From PALSA-693 sp963729695 (lineage in GTDB: Bacteria; Actinomycetota; Acidimicrobiia; Acidimicrobiales; Palsa-688), in the NCBI GenBank assembly GCA_963729695.1, contig CAVSOT010000003.1, forward strand, positions 496,001 through 560,000: a stretch of 64,000 bases of DNA, in the 5' to 3' direction. Of this stretch, positions 27,496 through 36,945 are shown piece after piece. A program made the translations under genes and the position numbers. Each line of letters opens with the position of its first letter. Positions within the stretch are counted from its first letter, which is position 1. The notes beneath the pieces were generated by a model. That model ran no database searches and had not been told where the DNA came from. It worked only from the letters and a program-made list of their open reading frames with translations.

Positions 27496-28620
27496 TCATC
27501 CATCCGGGGATGGAATCACGCCTCCTTCCGGGGGCTGATCTCTCGCGGCCCGCACGGCGCTATTGACGCCGGCGACGAGCGGCACGGCGACGATCGCGCC
27601 AAAGATCCCGAACAGCAGGGCCCCCGACGTGAGCGCCAACACGACGGCCAGCGGATGGATCCGAACGTAGCGACCGACCACCAAGGGCTGCAGGACGTGG
27701 GCCTCGATCTGGTTGTCCAGGAGGAGCACGGCGACGACGACGATGGCAGCGACGAGGCCCTTGCTCAGACCGGCAACCGCCACCGCCAAAACGCCGGTCA
27801 CGAACGCCCCGACCAAGGGGACGAAGCTGCCCAACCCGATCAGCACCGCCAGAGGGAAGGCCAGCGGGACGCCGAGGACAGTGAGCGTGATCACCATGAC
27901 CACCCCGTGAAAGAAGGCCACGAAGAGGGTGCCGCGCACGTAGTGGCCGATCGTTCGCCAGAAGGCTCGGCCGGCGGCGTCGGCTCGGGGCCGGGCGCTG
28001 ACCGGGGCGCCCTTCAGCAGGAAGGCCCAGATGCGGTCGCCGTCGTACAGCAACAGGATCGTCGAGAACAACGTCGAGCGCGAGACCACCGAGGACCTTC
28101 ACCGCGGTCTTTCCGGTCGACAGCGCGGTGGAGGCGATGGCGCTGCTGTTCTTGGAGACCTCATTGGTGATCGTTTTCGAGAGGTTGTCGACAGTGGTCG
28201 GGTTCAGTCGCAACGGACCGGTGATCAGCCAGTGCTTGAACTGAGGGAGCAGGCTGTTGATCTCGTCCCCAAGCTTGGGGGCTTGCTCGGCAGCCCGAAT
28301 GACCACCACGGTGACAATGCCTCCAACCAGGCCGACCGCCACCAGCAAGGTGGCGAGGGTGGCCAGGCCGCGCGACAGACCTCGTCGGCGGAAGAAGTCC
28401 GATATGGGCCGGAGCAACGCCGTTACCAGCAACGAGACGACCAACGGGATGACGGCGAGCGAGAGCTGTCGGAGCAGCTTCACGGCGAAGTACAAGACGA
28501 TGCCGACAACGATCAGGCGCCAGGCGTACTCCCCGCGACGCGCAGCGTCTGGCCGGGGTACCGGCTCGAACCCGACGGCGGGGCCGGGGATTCGGGACCG
28601 GAGCCGTCGATCGCCGTCAT
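27496..28620 (-). CDS. AI-2E family transporter (frame broken)
   Basis: About 370-residue polytopic exporter of the AI-2E/TqsA-PerM family; members export diverse small molecules and few do AI-2. Visible TM blocks are LIVVGIVLYFAVKLL, VIPLVVSLLVTALLRP, LATLLVAVGLVGGIVTVVV, then LFSTILLLYDGDRIWAF, GTLFVAFFHGVVMVI, LIGLGSFVPLVGAFVTG and LLLDNQIEAHVLQPLVVG, the last two being family hallmarks. One extra base near 28075 splits the gene after GGLAL. A second break near 28550-28560 makes the start uncertain: ATG 28620 (MTAIDGSGPESP) is in another frame than the first TM. Confidence 0.8.
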
Positions 28621-28826
28621 GCCGTGTAGCCTGCCCGACAACGGCGCCGATTCTCGGGATGGTCAGGCGGTCCCGACCCGATCGGCCCCGCTTCGGCGCA
28701 CGCGTCGGCCCTCCACATCGGCCCCCCAACATCGGCTCCAAAAGGGGCCCCAAAAACGGACCCTACAGGGGCCGCCCGGCTTGGGGGTGCCATCAGCGCG
28801 AAGGGCACGTATGCCACAGTGACACG

Positions 28827-30725
28827 ATGCGCCGAGCTGGGGTCACACGTGTGCTTCGCGCCTGCGCATCCGTCGGGATCCTGACTGTGCTCACGTCCGT
28901 GCTGGTTGGCTGCGGCGGTCCTTCCGGGAGCCCGCAGGCCACCGCGGCGAGCTTCGTCGCCGCGTGGGACCAAGGCGGCTGGGCGGCCATGAGCCAGCTC
29001 GTCGACCGCCCCGCACCCGGCTTTGCCACGGCTGGGCCTGCGCTCACGGCAGGATTGAACGCCACCAGCGCCACTCACACGGTCACTGCAGTGACCCGCA
29101 ACGGATCAGACGCGACCGCCACGATCGCCTCTCGCTACGTGCTGGCCGGGGGAAAGGTGTGGAACATTCAGTCGGACGTGGCCATCGATGACCGGGGCGG
29201 GCATTGGCTGGTCGAGTGGTCGCCGGCGGCCGTCGACCCGGGCCTCCGCTCAGGGGAGCGGCTTATCGCGACCACGACTTGGGCGCCGCGGGCGGAGATC
29301 CTGGGTGCCGCGGGCGCGCCCCTGACGGCCGAAACCTCAACGGTGACCGTCGGCATCGAAGGCAGCCGGGTGAAGGATCCCGCCGCCTTGTCGGCGACGC
29401 TGATCGCTGCGGGGGCGACCCCCGCCGAGGTGACGGCCGCACAGTCGGCCGCAGCCGCCCATCCCACCTACTTCGAGCCGGTGTTCGAGATGACCCAAGC
29501 CCGGTTCCAACAGCTCGGCGGTACCAAAAGCGCCCTGTACACGATCCCGGGCACCGTGTTCGAGCAGTCCACGGCGCGAACCCCGGTAACCGTCGGGCTC
29601 GCCGCTCATGTGGTGGGCACGGTAGGCCCGATCACGAACGAGGAGCTGCAGCAGCTCGGACCCTCGTACACCACCTCGAGCGTGGTGGGCCAGAGCGGGC
29701 TGGAGGCAGCCTACGAGTCCCAGCTGGCGGGCACACCGGGGACCACGGTGGCGATCGTCGGGAGCAATGGAATCAGCCGGGCCACCGCGGCTATCTTCCC
29801 GCCAGTACCGGGAACGCCGTTGCGCACGAGTATCGATCCCACCGTCCAGCGGGCCGCGGAAGCCGCGCTCGCGACCGTGCCCGGAGTTTCCAGCCTGGTC
29901 GCGATCCGGGCGTCGACCGGAGAGGTCCTCGCCGCCGTGAGCGACCCCGCCTCCTACCAGTTCGACGAAGCCCTGGAAGGCGAGTTCCCCCCGGGATCGA
30001 CATTCAAGGTGGTGACGGCCTCAGCCTTGATGGAGGCCGGCCTGTCGCCGTCCTCGGCTGCGAGCTGTCCTTCGACGTTGACCGTCGACGGGGAGGTCTT
30101 CCACAACGCCGAGGGGGACGCCCCGGTGTCCGACCTGGCCCAGGCGTTTGCCGAGTCATGCAATACGGCCTTCATCGGGCTGGCGTCGGCCCACCTTCAA
30201 GCCAACAGCTTCCCCGCCGTGGCCTCGCAGTTCGGCATCGGTTCCTCCCTGAAGATGGGCCTGGCCGCGTTCGGCGGGAGCGTGCCCGTGCCGGCCGACG
30301 GCGCGGCTCTGGCGGCAACCGCCATCGGCCAAGCCAAGGTGGTGGTCTCTCCGCTGGACATGGCGATGGTTGCGGCGGCGGTCGACACCGGTGAGGTACG
30401 CGCCCCGCGGTTGGTCAGCGGGGCTCCTGATGACGCGCAGCCGGCCAGGCCTCTCTCGCCCACGGTGACCGCAGGGCTACGCCAAATGATGGCTGCGGTG
30501 GTGGCATCGGGAACGGCGTCGGGTACAGGGTTGCCCGCCGGCACCTACGCCAAGACGGGAACGGCGCAATACGGCTCGGGCACTCCACAACCGACCGACG
30601 CCTGGTTGATGGGGTACCAGGGCGACGTGGCCTTCGCGGTGGTCGTGCAGGGCACCGGAAATGGAGGCCCCACCGACGGCCCCCTCATTGCTCGCTTCCT
30701 CGATTCGCTCGCCACCGGCGGGTAA
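28827..30725 (+). CDS. Lipoprotein penicillin-binding protein (MecA-N/NTF2-like plus transpeptidase)
   Basis: 632-residue class B PBP. Instead of an N-terminal TM it has a lipoprotein signal (LVGC, Cys29). Then an NTF2-like domain (about 38-150), a PBP-dimer/pedestal region (160-335) and a transpeptidase domain with SxxK = Ser391-TFK394, SxN = Ser444-Cys-Asn446 and KTG at 576-578. The NTF2-like plus transpeptidase layout matches mycobacterial PbpA-like/PBP2a-type proteins, some of which confer low beta-lactam affinity. ATG 28827 is chosen to give the signal peptide. The next gene, on the opposite strand, is a sensor kinase. Confidence 0.9.
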   Translation: MRRAGVTRVLRACASVGILTVLTSVLVGCGGPSGSPQATAASFVAAWDQGGWAAMSQLVDRPAPGFATAGPALTAGLNATSATHTVTAVTRNGSDATATIASRYVLAGGKVWNIQSDVAIDDRGGHWLVEWSPAAVDPGLRSGERLIATTTWAPRAEILGAAGAPLTAETSTVTVGIEGSRVKDPAALSATLIAAGATPAEVTAAQSAAAAHPTYFEPVFEMTQARFQQLGGTKSALYTIPGTVFEQSTARTPVTVGLAAHVVGTVGPITNEELQQLGPSYTTSSVVGQSGLEAAYESQLAGTPGTTVAIVGSNGISRATAAIFPPVPGTPLRTSIDPTVQRAAEAALATVPGVSSLVAIRASTGEVLAAVSDPASYQFDEALEGEFPPGSTFKVVTASALMEAGLSPSSAASCPSTLTVDGEVFHNAEGDAPVSDLAQAFAESCNTAFIGLASAHLQANSFPAVASQFGIGSSLKMGLAAFGGSVPVPADGAALAATAIGQAKVVVSPLDMAMVAAAVDTGEVRAPRLVSGAPDDAQPARPLSPTVTAGLRQMMAAVVASGTASGTGLPAGTYAKTGTAQYGSGTPQPTDAWLMGYQGDVAFAVVVQGTGNGGPTDGPLIARFLDSLATGG

Positions 30726-30743
30726 GGCGGCCGACTCCCAGGC

Positions 30744-32246
30744 TCACCTCCCGTCCATCGTGGCCGAGGCTGGGAGCGTGAAGACGAAGCGGGCCCCTTG
30801 CCCGGCCTCTCCGTCCACCCAGATGTGCTCCCCGTGGGCCTCGACGAAGGCCTTGGCGATGGCCAACCCCAATCCTCCACGACCGCCGGCCTCGCGTTGG
30901 TTGACCATCTGGAAGATGGTGGCCCGCTCGTTCGACGGAACGCCGGGACCGCAGTCGGCCACGGCGACCTGGACCGACCCGCCGGCGCGGTCGGTCGCCG
31001 ACACCGTCACCGGGGTATCGCCCGGTGCGTACCGGGTCGCATTGTCGATCAGGTTGGCCAGTACCTGGCAGATGAGGACGTGGTCGACCTCCACCAGCGG
31101 CAAAGCGCCCTTGGCCTCCCACCGCACCCGGGCCACGTCCGCTGACCGCCCCAGCACCGACAGCGCCTCGTCGACCAGCTCCGGCACCGAGATGGCCTGC
31201 GTGCGCAGCTCCAAGGTGCCGGACTGGATCCTGGTCATGTCGAGGAGGTTGGATACCAGGCGGTTCAGGCGATCGGCTTGAACGTCGATGAGGCCGACCA
31301 GCTCCGAGGCGTCTTCTTTCGACAGCGTGGCGTGCGGGTCCAACAAGGTGGAAGTGGACACCTTGATGGTGGCCAGGGGGGAGCGCAGGTCGTGCGAGAC
31401 GGCGCCCACAAGGGAGCGGCGCAGCTGGTCGACCTGTTCGAGCAGCTGGGCGCGTAGGGCTTGCTCGCGTAAGCGGGAACGCTCGAGCGCCAGGGCTAGG
31501 TGATTGGCAAACGCCTGCACCAGGTCGCGATCCTCTCGGTTGCCCTTCAGGCCACGCAGAGCCAGGAGCCCGATTGCCCGGCCGGACGTCGTCAATACCA
31601 CGGCCTGCACGCCTCCTCCGTGCTCGGTCCACGCCGTCCCGAGCTTCACCGGCACGCCCGCCCTGGTGGACAGTTGCTGCAGCTCACCCCATGACAGCGG
31701 CGCGCCGACGGAAGCCACTAGTTGCAGACTTTCGCCCGCGGGCAGGAGGAGCGCCGCCCCGTCAAGCTCGAACGCCTGGCGAACGGCGGTCACGATGGTG
31801 TCGAGCAGCTCGGGTGCACGCGACTCTCGCACCAGCAGTTCGGAGAGGTCGAACAGCCGCTTGTTCTCCTCCGCCCGACGCTCTGCTTCGGTCCGGGCTG
31901 CGTCCAGTCGGGCGACCACCTGGGCGACCACGAACGTGACAGCGACGTAGACGCCGAGTGCGACCCAGTCCTGGGTCGGACCGACGGTCAGGGCGTAATA
32001 GGGCGGTACGAACAGCACGTCGAAGGCCACGAAGCCGGCGACGGTGCCGACCAGTCCTGCCGCCAAGCCCCCGATGGCGACACCCACGACCACGGGAACC
32101 ACCAGCACCAGGGCGGTCGTGGCCACGCTCATATGGCTCCGCAGGGGAAGCAGGAGGGCCGCAAATGCCATTACCAACGCAACGGAGACCGCCGCGCCCA
32201 CCAGCTCACGGCGGTTCGGCGCCACGCGGCGGAGGGATGACGGCAT
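30744..32246 (-). CDS. KdpD-like sensor histidine kinase (orphan)
   Basis: 500-residue kinase corresponding to the C-terminal half of KdpD: DUF4118 four-TM region (about 14-112), GAF domain (135-255), HisKA with AVSHDLRSPLATIK (His285) and HATPase with NLIDNATRYAPGD, DCGPGVP and GGLGLAIAKAFVEAHGG-like box. The KdpD N-terminal USP domain is missing and no kdpE or kdpFABC is nearby, so it is unlikely to be the potassium sensor proper. Start ATG 32246. Its convergent neighbour is the PBP gene (18 nt apart). Confidence 0.85.
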   Translation of the reverse strand: MPSSLRRVAPNRRELVGAAVSVALVMAFAALLLPLRSHMSVATTALVLVVPVVVGVAIGGLAAGLVGTVAGFVAFDVLFVPPYYALTVGPTQDWVALGVYVAVTFVVAQVVARLDAARTEAERRAEENKRLFDLSELLVRESRAPELLDTIVTAVRQAFELDGAALLLPAGESLQLVASVGAPLSWGELQQLSTRAGVPVKLGTAWTEHGGGVQAVVLTTSGRAIGLLALRGLKGNREDRDLVQAFANHLALALERSRLREQALRAQLLEQVDQLRRSLVGAVSHDLRSPLATIKVSTSTLLDPHATLSKEDASELVGLIDVQADRLNRLVSNLLDMTRIQSGTLELRTQAISVPELVDEALSVLGRSADVARVRWEAKGALPLVEVDHVLICQVLANLIDNATRYAPGDTPVTVSATDRAGGSVQVAVADCGPGVPSNERATIFQMVNQREAGGRGGLGLAIAKAFVEAHGEHIWVDGEAGQGARFVFTLPASATMDGR

Positions 32247-32364
32247 AGCACCCCAATCATCGCTTGCTCCCGGCGCGTACCGTCGGGCGCGTCCGGCGAG
32301 CGGTCAGCAGCCCGCGGTCAGCAGCGAGTGGGCGAGGAGAACAGGCCGATCGGCAGGTCGCCGC

Positions 32365-33921
32365 TCAGGTGGCTGCCTCCTTGCGGAGCGGAGGGCCGTC
32401 CAGGGCGCAATACGCGTCTTGATGGGGACGAGCCTGGCTGTAGAGCTCCCTGCCGGACGGGTTGCGAATGGTGCAGATGGCGATCACACCACCGACGGCG
32501 CAGACGAGCGCGGCATAGAGCACGGCCTTCCGGAAGTCCCCTTCGAAGGCTGCGGGGTGAACGTAGCTGTACCCCGTCATGCCGGCGGCCACGGGAAGGA
32601 AGGCCACCGCGATCAGGGATGCGGTCCGGGCGACGTCGTTGTTGATGGCCGAAGCGACGCCGGCGTGCTCGGCGGGCGCCGCGGCCAGCACGGTGGACGT
32701 GAGGGGTGCGACGGTAGTGGCCAGGCCCAGGCCGAAGACGAGGACGGCCGGCAGGACTTCGGTCAGGTAGTTGCCGGACTGGTCGACTCGGGTCAGCATC
32801 ACCAGGCCGGCCGCAACCACGAACGGACCGGCCGACATCTGAAGGCGCGGTCCGATCCGGCTGGCCAGCGCGCCGGAACGGGCAGAGAGAGCGAGCATGA
32901 GGAACGTCACCGGGAGCAAGGCCGCCCCCGCTTGGAGCGGGCTGTAGCCGGCCACTTCCTGGAGCTCCACCGGGACGAGGAACAGCGCTCCCCCGAGGCC
33001 GCCATAGACGGCGAAGGTCACCGCGTTGGCCCCGCTGAACTGGCGCGACGCAAAGATGGAAGGCGGCATAAGGGGATGACTGATCCGGGATTCCAGCATC
33101 CAGAACGCCACCAGCAGGATCGCCCCTCCCACCAGGGCGATCACCGTCACGGGTGAGGTCCAGCCCAGGGTCGGTCCCTCGATGAGCCCGTACACCACCC
33201 CGACCAAGCCGAGTGTCACCAGCGCCGCGCCACTGGTATCGAGGCGACCGGTGATGGTCGGATCCTTGGACTCGGGGACGTGGCGGGCCGAGATCGCGAT
33301 CACGGCGACCGCCACGGGAAGATTGATGAAGAAGATAAACCGCCAGGAGACGGAACCAATCAGCCAACCCCCCAAGAACGGACCAATGGCGGCCGCCAGG
33401 CCTCCCAGCCCGGACCAGGCGCCGATGGCCCGTGACCGGTCTTCGCTCTCGAAGGAAGCCTGCAGGATGGCCAGGCTGCCCGGGGTGAGCAAGGCGGCGC
33501 CGACCCCTTGCAGGGCGCGAGCTGCGATCAACGTGCTGGCCCCGGGCGCCACCCCGCACGCCAGCGACGCCAGGGCGAACCAGATCGTGCCGATCACGAA
33601 GATACGACGCCGGCCCAGCCGATCCCCGAGCGCCCCCCCGAGCAGGAGGAGGCCCGCGAGGGTCAGGGCGTAGGCCGTCACCACCCATTGAAGGGTGGAC
33701 AAGCCGACGTGGAACTCCCGCCCGATCGTCGGCAAGGCGATGCCCACTACCGTGCCGTCGAGCAGCGCCATCCCCGAACCGAGCACGGTGGCCGCGATCA
33801 CCCAACGACCAGGGGCGGTACCGAACCGGAGGAGGCTCATCGGGACAGGTCGTTTCGGGTCGGGCTGGCGGGCCCTCGACGTCGCGTCGGACCTGCTCCC
33901 CGACCGCACCTCGTCGGCCAT
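32365..33921 (-). CDS. MFS drug efflux transporter, DHA2 (EmrB/QacA) family
   Basis: 518-residue 14-TM proton antiporter. Motif A GGALGDRLGRRRIF, motif C-like GSGMALLDGTVVGIALP in TM1 and GPFLGGWLIGSVSWRFIFFINLP are typical of EmrB/QacA exporters of lipophilic or cationic compounds. An internal ATG at 33840 (MSLLRFG) would remove a 27-residue hydrophilic leader and is an equally good start. Transcribed alone. Confidence 0.9.
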   Translation of the reverse strand: MADEVRSGSRSDATSRARQPDPKRPVPMSLLRFGTAPGRWVIAATVLGSGMALLDGTVVGIALPTIGREFHVGLSTLQWVVTAYALTLAGLLLLGGALGDRLGRRRIFVIGTIWFALASLACGVAPGASTLIAARALQGVGAALLTPGSLAILQASFESEDRSRAIGAWSGLGGLAAAIGPFLGGWLIGSVSWRFIFFINLPVAVAVIAISARHVPESKDPTITGRLDTSGAALVTLGLVGVVYGLIEGPTLGWTSPVTVIALVGGAILLVAFWMLESRISHPLMPPSIFASRQFSGANAVTFAVYGGLGGALFLVPVELQEVAGYSPLQAGAALLPVTFLMLALSARSGALASRIGPRLQMSAGPFVVAAGLVMLTRVDQSGNYLTEVLPAVLVFGLGLATTVAPLTSTVLAAAPAEHAGVASAINNDVARTASLIAVAFLPVAAGMTGYSYVHPAAFEGDFRKAVLYAALVCAVGGVIAICTIRNPSGRELYSQARPHQDAYCALDGPPLRKEAAT

Positions 33922-34174
33922 CTACGTGTCACTGGGACCGACTCCACGCCATTTGATACCTCGTGCGCAACGTGACTAAGCTACCGCTCGTGACAGCTCA
34001 CCCGATCGAGGTGGTGGCGGCGCTGACTCGCCATGATCGCGTCGGGCCTCTCGGGCGGTATGCCCGGATTTGGGGGGTTTTGTCAAGGTTACCGCGCCAC
34101 CGTGACGGGATGATGATGACGGAACCACCAGAAATGTGCTCATTTTCCGAGAAATTTGGGTAAGGACGTTCCTG

Positions 34175-35146
34175 GTGACCGTTTCCGATTCGCTCAGCTG
34201 CTTCGAGGCTCAGGTTCCGGCCGAGCTGAGCAGCGTTGTCGCGTCTCGGCGGCTGGTCGATAGTGCAGCGAAGTCGTGGGGCATCGCCGAGGGCGTGGCC
34301 GACGACGCCGCCCTCGTGATCTCCGAGTTGGTGACCAACGCCGTCCTACACGCCGGGACCCCTGTCGAGGTGTCGGTGCGGCGTATGGGTCAAGGGCTGC
34401 GCCTGGAAGTAGGGGATGGCAGTTCCCGGTTGCCTGTCGTCGGCGCCGAGCGCCCTGAGGAGCTGCTGTCGACCCGTTCGATGAGCGGCCGGGGCTTGGC
34501 TCTGGTCGCGGCGACCGTCGATCGTTGGGGCGCCGATCCGGTGGGTAGAGGCAAGGTCATGTGGGCGGAGGTCGGGACCGGCCGCCGCCACGCCGTCGTG
34601 GTCGAAGCGCCCGCACCCCGGTTGGTCCAGGCCGAGGTTCTCGACGATCCGTCCGCCGTGTGGGCGGGTGTGACCTCCCTGACCGCCATGGCGGCAGAGG
34701 GTCGCCGGGTGTACCTGATCGGCGTTCCCGTGCGCCTCCTGATTGAGTCGAATCGGCAGCTGGCCGACCTTCACCGGGAGATCCAGTTCCTCGGCCTCGA
34801 CCCGGAGAGTCCGGCAGAGCTGGCCGATCTGGCCGAGACGAGCCGCGAGATCTCGGCCTACCTGGAGGGCCTACCGCCTGTCGGTCGGGCCGAGGCCGCC
34901 TTGGCTCGAGGCGAGTCGGTTGTGGACCTGGACGTGGACCTGCCGGACGAGGTCGTCAACGCCTTCGATCGGCTGGGGACGCTCGTCGAGCGGGTCGGCC
35001 AGGACTTCGGCCCCGAGCACCTGCTGGCCGTTCCCGCCAGCGAAGAAGTGACGGCCTACCGGCAATGGTGCCGGGACGAGATCACGGCGCAGTTGACGGG
35101 ACGGTCCCCCCAGCCGTGCCCGTTGGCCGAAAACACCGCATCCTGA
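34175..35146 (+). CDS. RsbW-like ATP-binding regulator with C-terminal helical domain
   Basis: 323-residue protein. The N-terminal 130 residues are a HATPase_c_2 (anti-sigma/serine kinase) fold with ISELVTNAVLHAGTP (N-box) and SGRGLALVAATVDRWG (G-box). The C-terminal half (150-323) is a separate helical domain with LTAMAAEGRRVYLIGVPVRLLIESNRQLADLHREIQ; it is not recognised. GTG 34175 follows AAGGA at good spacing. Such fusions in actinobacteria often control sigma factors through PP2C phosphatases. No partner is adjacent, although an ECF sigma lies 1.2 kb downstream. Confidence 0.7.
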   Translation: MTVSDSLSCFEAQVPAELSSVVASRRLVDSAAKSWGIAEGVADDAALVISELVTNAVLHAGTPVEVSVRRMGQGLRLEVGDGSSRLPVVGAERPEELLSTRSMSGRGLALVAATVDRWGADPVGRGKVMWAEVGTGRRHAVVVEAPAPRLVQAEVLDDPSAVWAGVTSLTAMAAEGRRVYLIGVPVRLLIESNRQLADLHREIQFLGLDPESPAELADLAETSREISAYLEGLPPVGRAEAALARGESVVDLDVDLPDEVVNAFDRLGTLVERVGQDFGPEHLLAVPASEEVTAYRQWCRDEITAQLTGRSPQPCPLAENTAS

Positions 35147-35216
35147 CGTCGGCGCCGAGAGGGCTGTACGACTACCTGCGGTCCGTTCAGGTGGGGACGT
35201 TGCCGTGGCGTCGGGC

Positions 35217-35720
35217 TCAGACCGGGGCGTGGTCGACGAGGTGCTGCATGAGCACCACGTCCAGCCAGCGACCGAACTTGCGACCCACCTCTCGTTCCAC
35301 TCCCACCACTTCGAACCCGCACGCCCGGTGCAGGGCGATCGAAGCCTCGTGGCCGCCGACGATCCGGGCCATGACGGCGTGGAACCCATGGGCGCCGGCC
35401 AGGCGGAGCAGCTCTGAGAGGAGACCCCGGCCGATCCCACCACCGCGCACGTCGGCGCCCACGTACACCGAGTCCTCGACGGTCGTGCGATAGGCCGGCC
35501 GGGGCCGATAGGGCGAGAGGGATCCGAACCCGCACACCCGGTCGAGGTCGTCGACCGCTACGACCGCCGGGTGGGCACCGCTGTGGCTGTCCAGCCAGGC
35601 CAGCTGGTCCTCGGGGGTGCGGGCGACCATGTCGAAGGTGACGGTCGATCCGAGCACCTCTCGGTTGTAGATGCTCCGAATCGCCTCGGAGTCGTCGTGG
35701 CCGGCCAAGCGGTACTTCAT
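35217..35720 (-). CDS. GNAT N-acetyltransferase (phosphinothricin acetyltransferase-like)
   Basis: 167-residue acetyltransferase. Start ATG 35720 gives MKYRLAGHDDSEAIRSIYNREV. The acetyl-CoA loop is VRGGGIGRGLLSELL (about 94-108), preceded by EDSVYVGADVRG, and HRACGFEVVGVEREVGRKFGRW closes the fold. The pattern VTFDMVARTPEDQLAWLDSH is typical of the Pat/Bar subgroup (amine acetylation of phosphinothricin-like or methionine-sulfoximine compounds). Substrate not provable. Confidence 0.8.
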   Translation of the reverse strand: MKYRLAGHDDSEAIRSIYNREVLGSTVTFDMVARTPEDQLAWLDSHSGAHPAVVAVDDLDRVCGFGSLSPYRPRPAYRTTVEDSVYVGADVRGGGIGRGLLSELLRLAGAHGFHAVMARIVGGHEASIALHRACGFEVVGVEREVGRKFGRWLDVVLMQHLVDHAPV

Positions 35721-35890
35721 GCCGTCCCAGGGTAATCGGAGGAGCGCTGGCCTGGCCTGAGGCTGGACGGGTAGCATGGGGAGGGTGGCCCAGTCACACG
35801 ACGGCCCAGCCACCGGCCGGCTCAGCCACCGGCCGGCCGGCCGACGGTCATCAGTACAACCGCATCACCTACACATCAGCACCGGACAGC

Positions 35891-35963
35891 GCCCCCTTAG
35901 CTCAGTCGGCAGAGCACAGCCATGGTAAGGCTGGTGTCGTCGGTTCGATTCCGACAGGGGGCT
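35891..35963 (+). tRNA. tRNA-Thr (GGT)
   Basis: 73-nt cloverleaf: acceptor GCCCCCT/AGGGGGC, D-arm GCTC-GAGC, anticodon stem CAGCC/GGCTG with loop ATGGTAA (anticodon GGT), T-arm GTCGG-TTCGATT-CCGAC, discriminator T. CCA is not encoded. Usual first member of the rpmG-secE-nusG cluster. Confidence 0.95.
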
Positions 35964-35964
35964 C

Positions 35965-36041
35965 GGCGGCGTAGCTCAGTTGGTCAGAGCACTCGGCTCA
36001 TAATCGAGTTGTCGTCGGTTCAAGTCCGACCGCCGCTACCA
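35965..36041 (+). tRNA. tRNA-Met (CAT), elongator
   Basis: 77-nt cloverleaf with encoded CCA. Acceptor GGCGGCG/CGCCGCT (G-U closing pair), D-arm GCTC-GAGC, anticodon loop CTCATAA, T-arm GTCGG-TTCAAGT-CCGAC. It lies 1 nt after tRNA-Thr, so both come from one transcript with rpmG. Confidence 0.95.
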
Positions 36042-36082
36042 GATCGGGGTTCGCACCCAACGAAGGGCAGGAGGTTTTCCAC

Positions 36083-36247
36083 GTGGCCAAAAACGAGAAG
36101 CGGGTCAAGGTGACCCTGGCGTGCGATGTCTGCAAGCGCCGCAACTACATCACCGTGAAAAACAAGCAGAATGACCGAGAGCGCATCGAAATGAAGAAGT
36201 ACTGCCGCTGGGATCGTCAGCACACGCTGCACAAGGAAACGCGCTGA
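36083..36247 (+). CDS. rpmG: Large ribosomal subunit protein bL33
   Basis: 54-residue ribosomal protein. It has the zinc-binding cysteine pattern CDVCKRRNY ... KKYCRWD plus HTLHKETR, so CxxC and one further Cys are kept. GTG start with a clear GCAGGAGGT ribosome binding site at 36067-36075. It follows tRNA-Met by 41 nt. Confidence 0.95.
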   Translation: MAKNEKRVKVTLACDVCKRRNYITVKNKQNDRERIEMKKYCRWDRQHTLHKETR

Positions 36248-36303
36248 GGGCCGAAGGCCTACCCGGTCAGCGGGCGGCGCCCGGGTCAGCCCCCGACGAT
36301 CGG

Positions 36304-36945
36304 GTGGGCCCTCGCGTTGGGGCCGAGGCCACGGCTCGCTTCCGACGCGGCGTGGTGGCGTCGCCCGCGACCGGGGGAGACCTCCGTCCGCTGGTGGATG
36401 CGGCCAAGGCCGGCCACCGCGAAGCCCTCGACGACCTGGTGCGCCTGACCTACAGCGGGACCTACACCCTGGCCTTCCGGCTCACGGGCCACGAGGACGA
36501 TGCCCGGGACGTGGTTCAGGAGGCCTACCTGCGCGCCTATCGGGGGCTCGGTCGGTTCCGGGGCGACGCTCAGTTCACGACCTGGCTCTACCGGATTACC
36601 GCCAACTGCGCCGCCAACCAGCTGGTGGCCCGGTCTCGGAGCCGGACGGAGCCGTTGCCGGAGGACGCCCCCGTGCCCGACATTCGGGCGGAGCACGACC
36701 CGGAACTGCGGATGGCCGGCGAGGACGACCGGGCCCGGGTGGCCGGCGCCCTGGCCGTGCTGCCGTGGCGGTTGCGCCAGGTGATCGTGCTCCGCGATAT
36801 CTACGACCTGCCTCACGGGTCGATTGCCACTGAGCTGGGGATCAGTGAGGCCGCAGCCAAGGTCCGTTTGCACCGGGCCCGGCGCCGCCTGCGAGAGCTG
36901 CTCTCCAACGAGTCGAGGCAGGCATCGGATGCCCGGGCCAGCTGA
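36304..36945 (+). CDS. ECF-type RNA polymerase sigma factor
   Basis: 213-residue sigma-70 family member of the ECF type. Region 2 is seen as LVRLTYSGTYTLAFRLTGHEDDARDVVQEAYLRAYRGLGRF and TTWLYRITAN; region 4 as LPWRLRQVIVLRDIYDLPHGSIATELGISEAAAKVRLHRARRRLREL. GTG 36304 or an in-frame GTG at 36352 could start it. The downstream gene overlaps by 17 nt and encodes its probable anti-sigma. Unusually, the pair sits inside the rpmG-tRNA-Trp-secE cluster. Confidence 0.85.
   Translation: MGPRVGAEATARFRRGVVASPATGGDLRPLVDAAKAGHREALDDLVRLTYSGTYTLAFRLTGHEDDARDVVQEAYLRAYRGLGRFRGDAQFTTWLYRITANCAANQLVARSRSRTEPLPEDAPVPDIRAEHDPELRMAGEDDRARVAGALAVLPWRLRQVIVLRDIYDLPHGSIATELGISEAAAKVRLHRARRRLRELLSNESRQASDARAS

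Noticed and set aside
32365..33921. Acquired resistance cassette formed by the DHA2 pump and the Pat-like acetyltransferase
   Set aside because: The genes are 1.3 kb apart, oriented without an operon, match the local composition and lack mobile-element signs.
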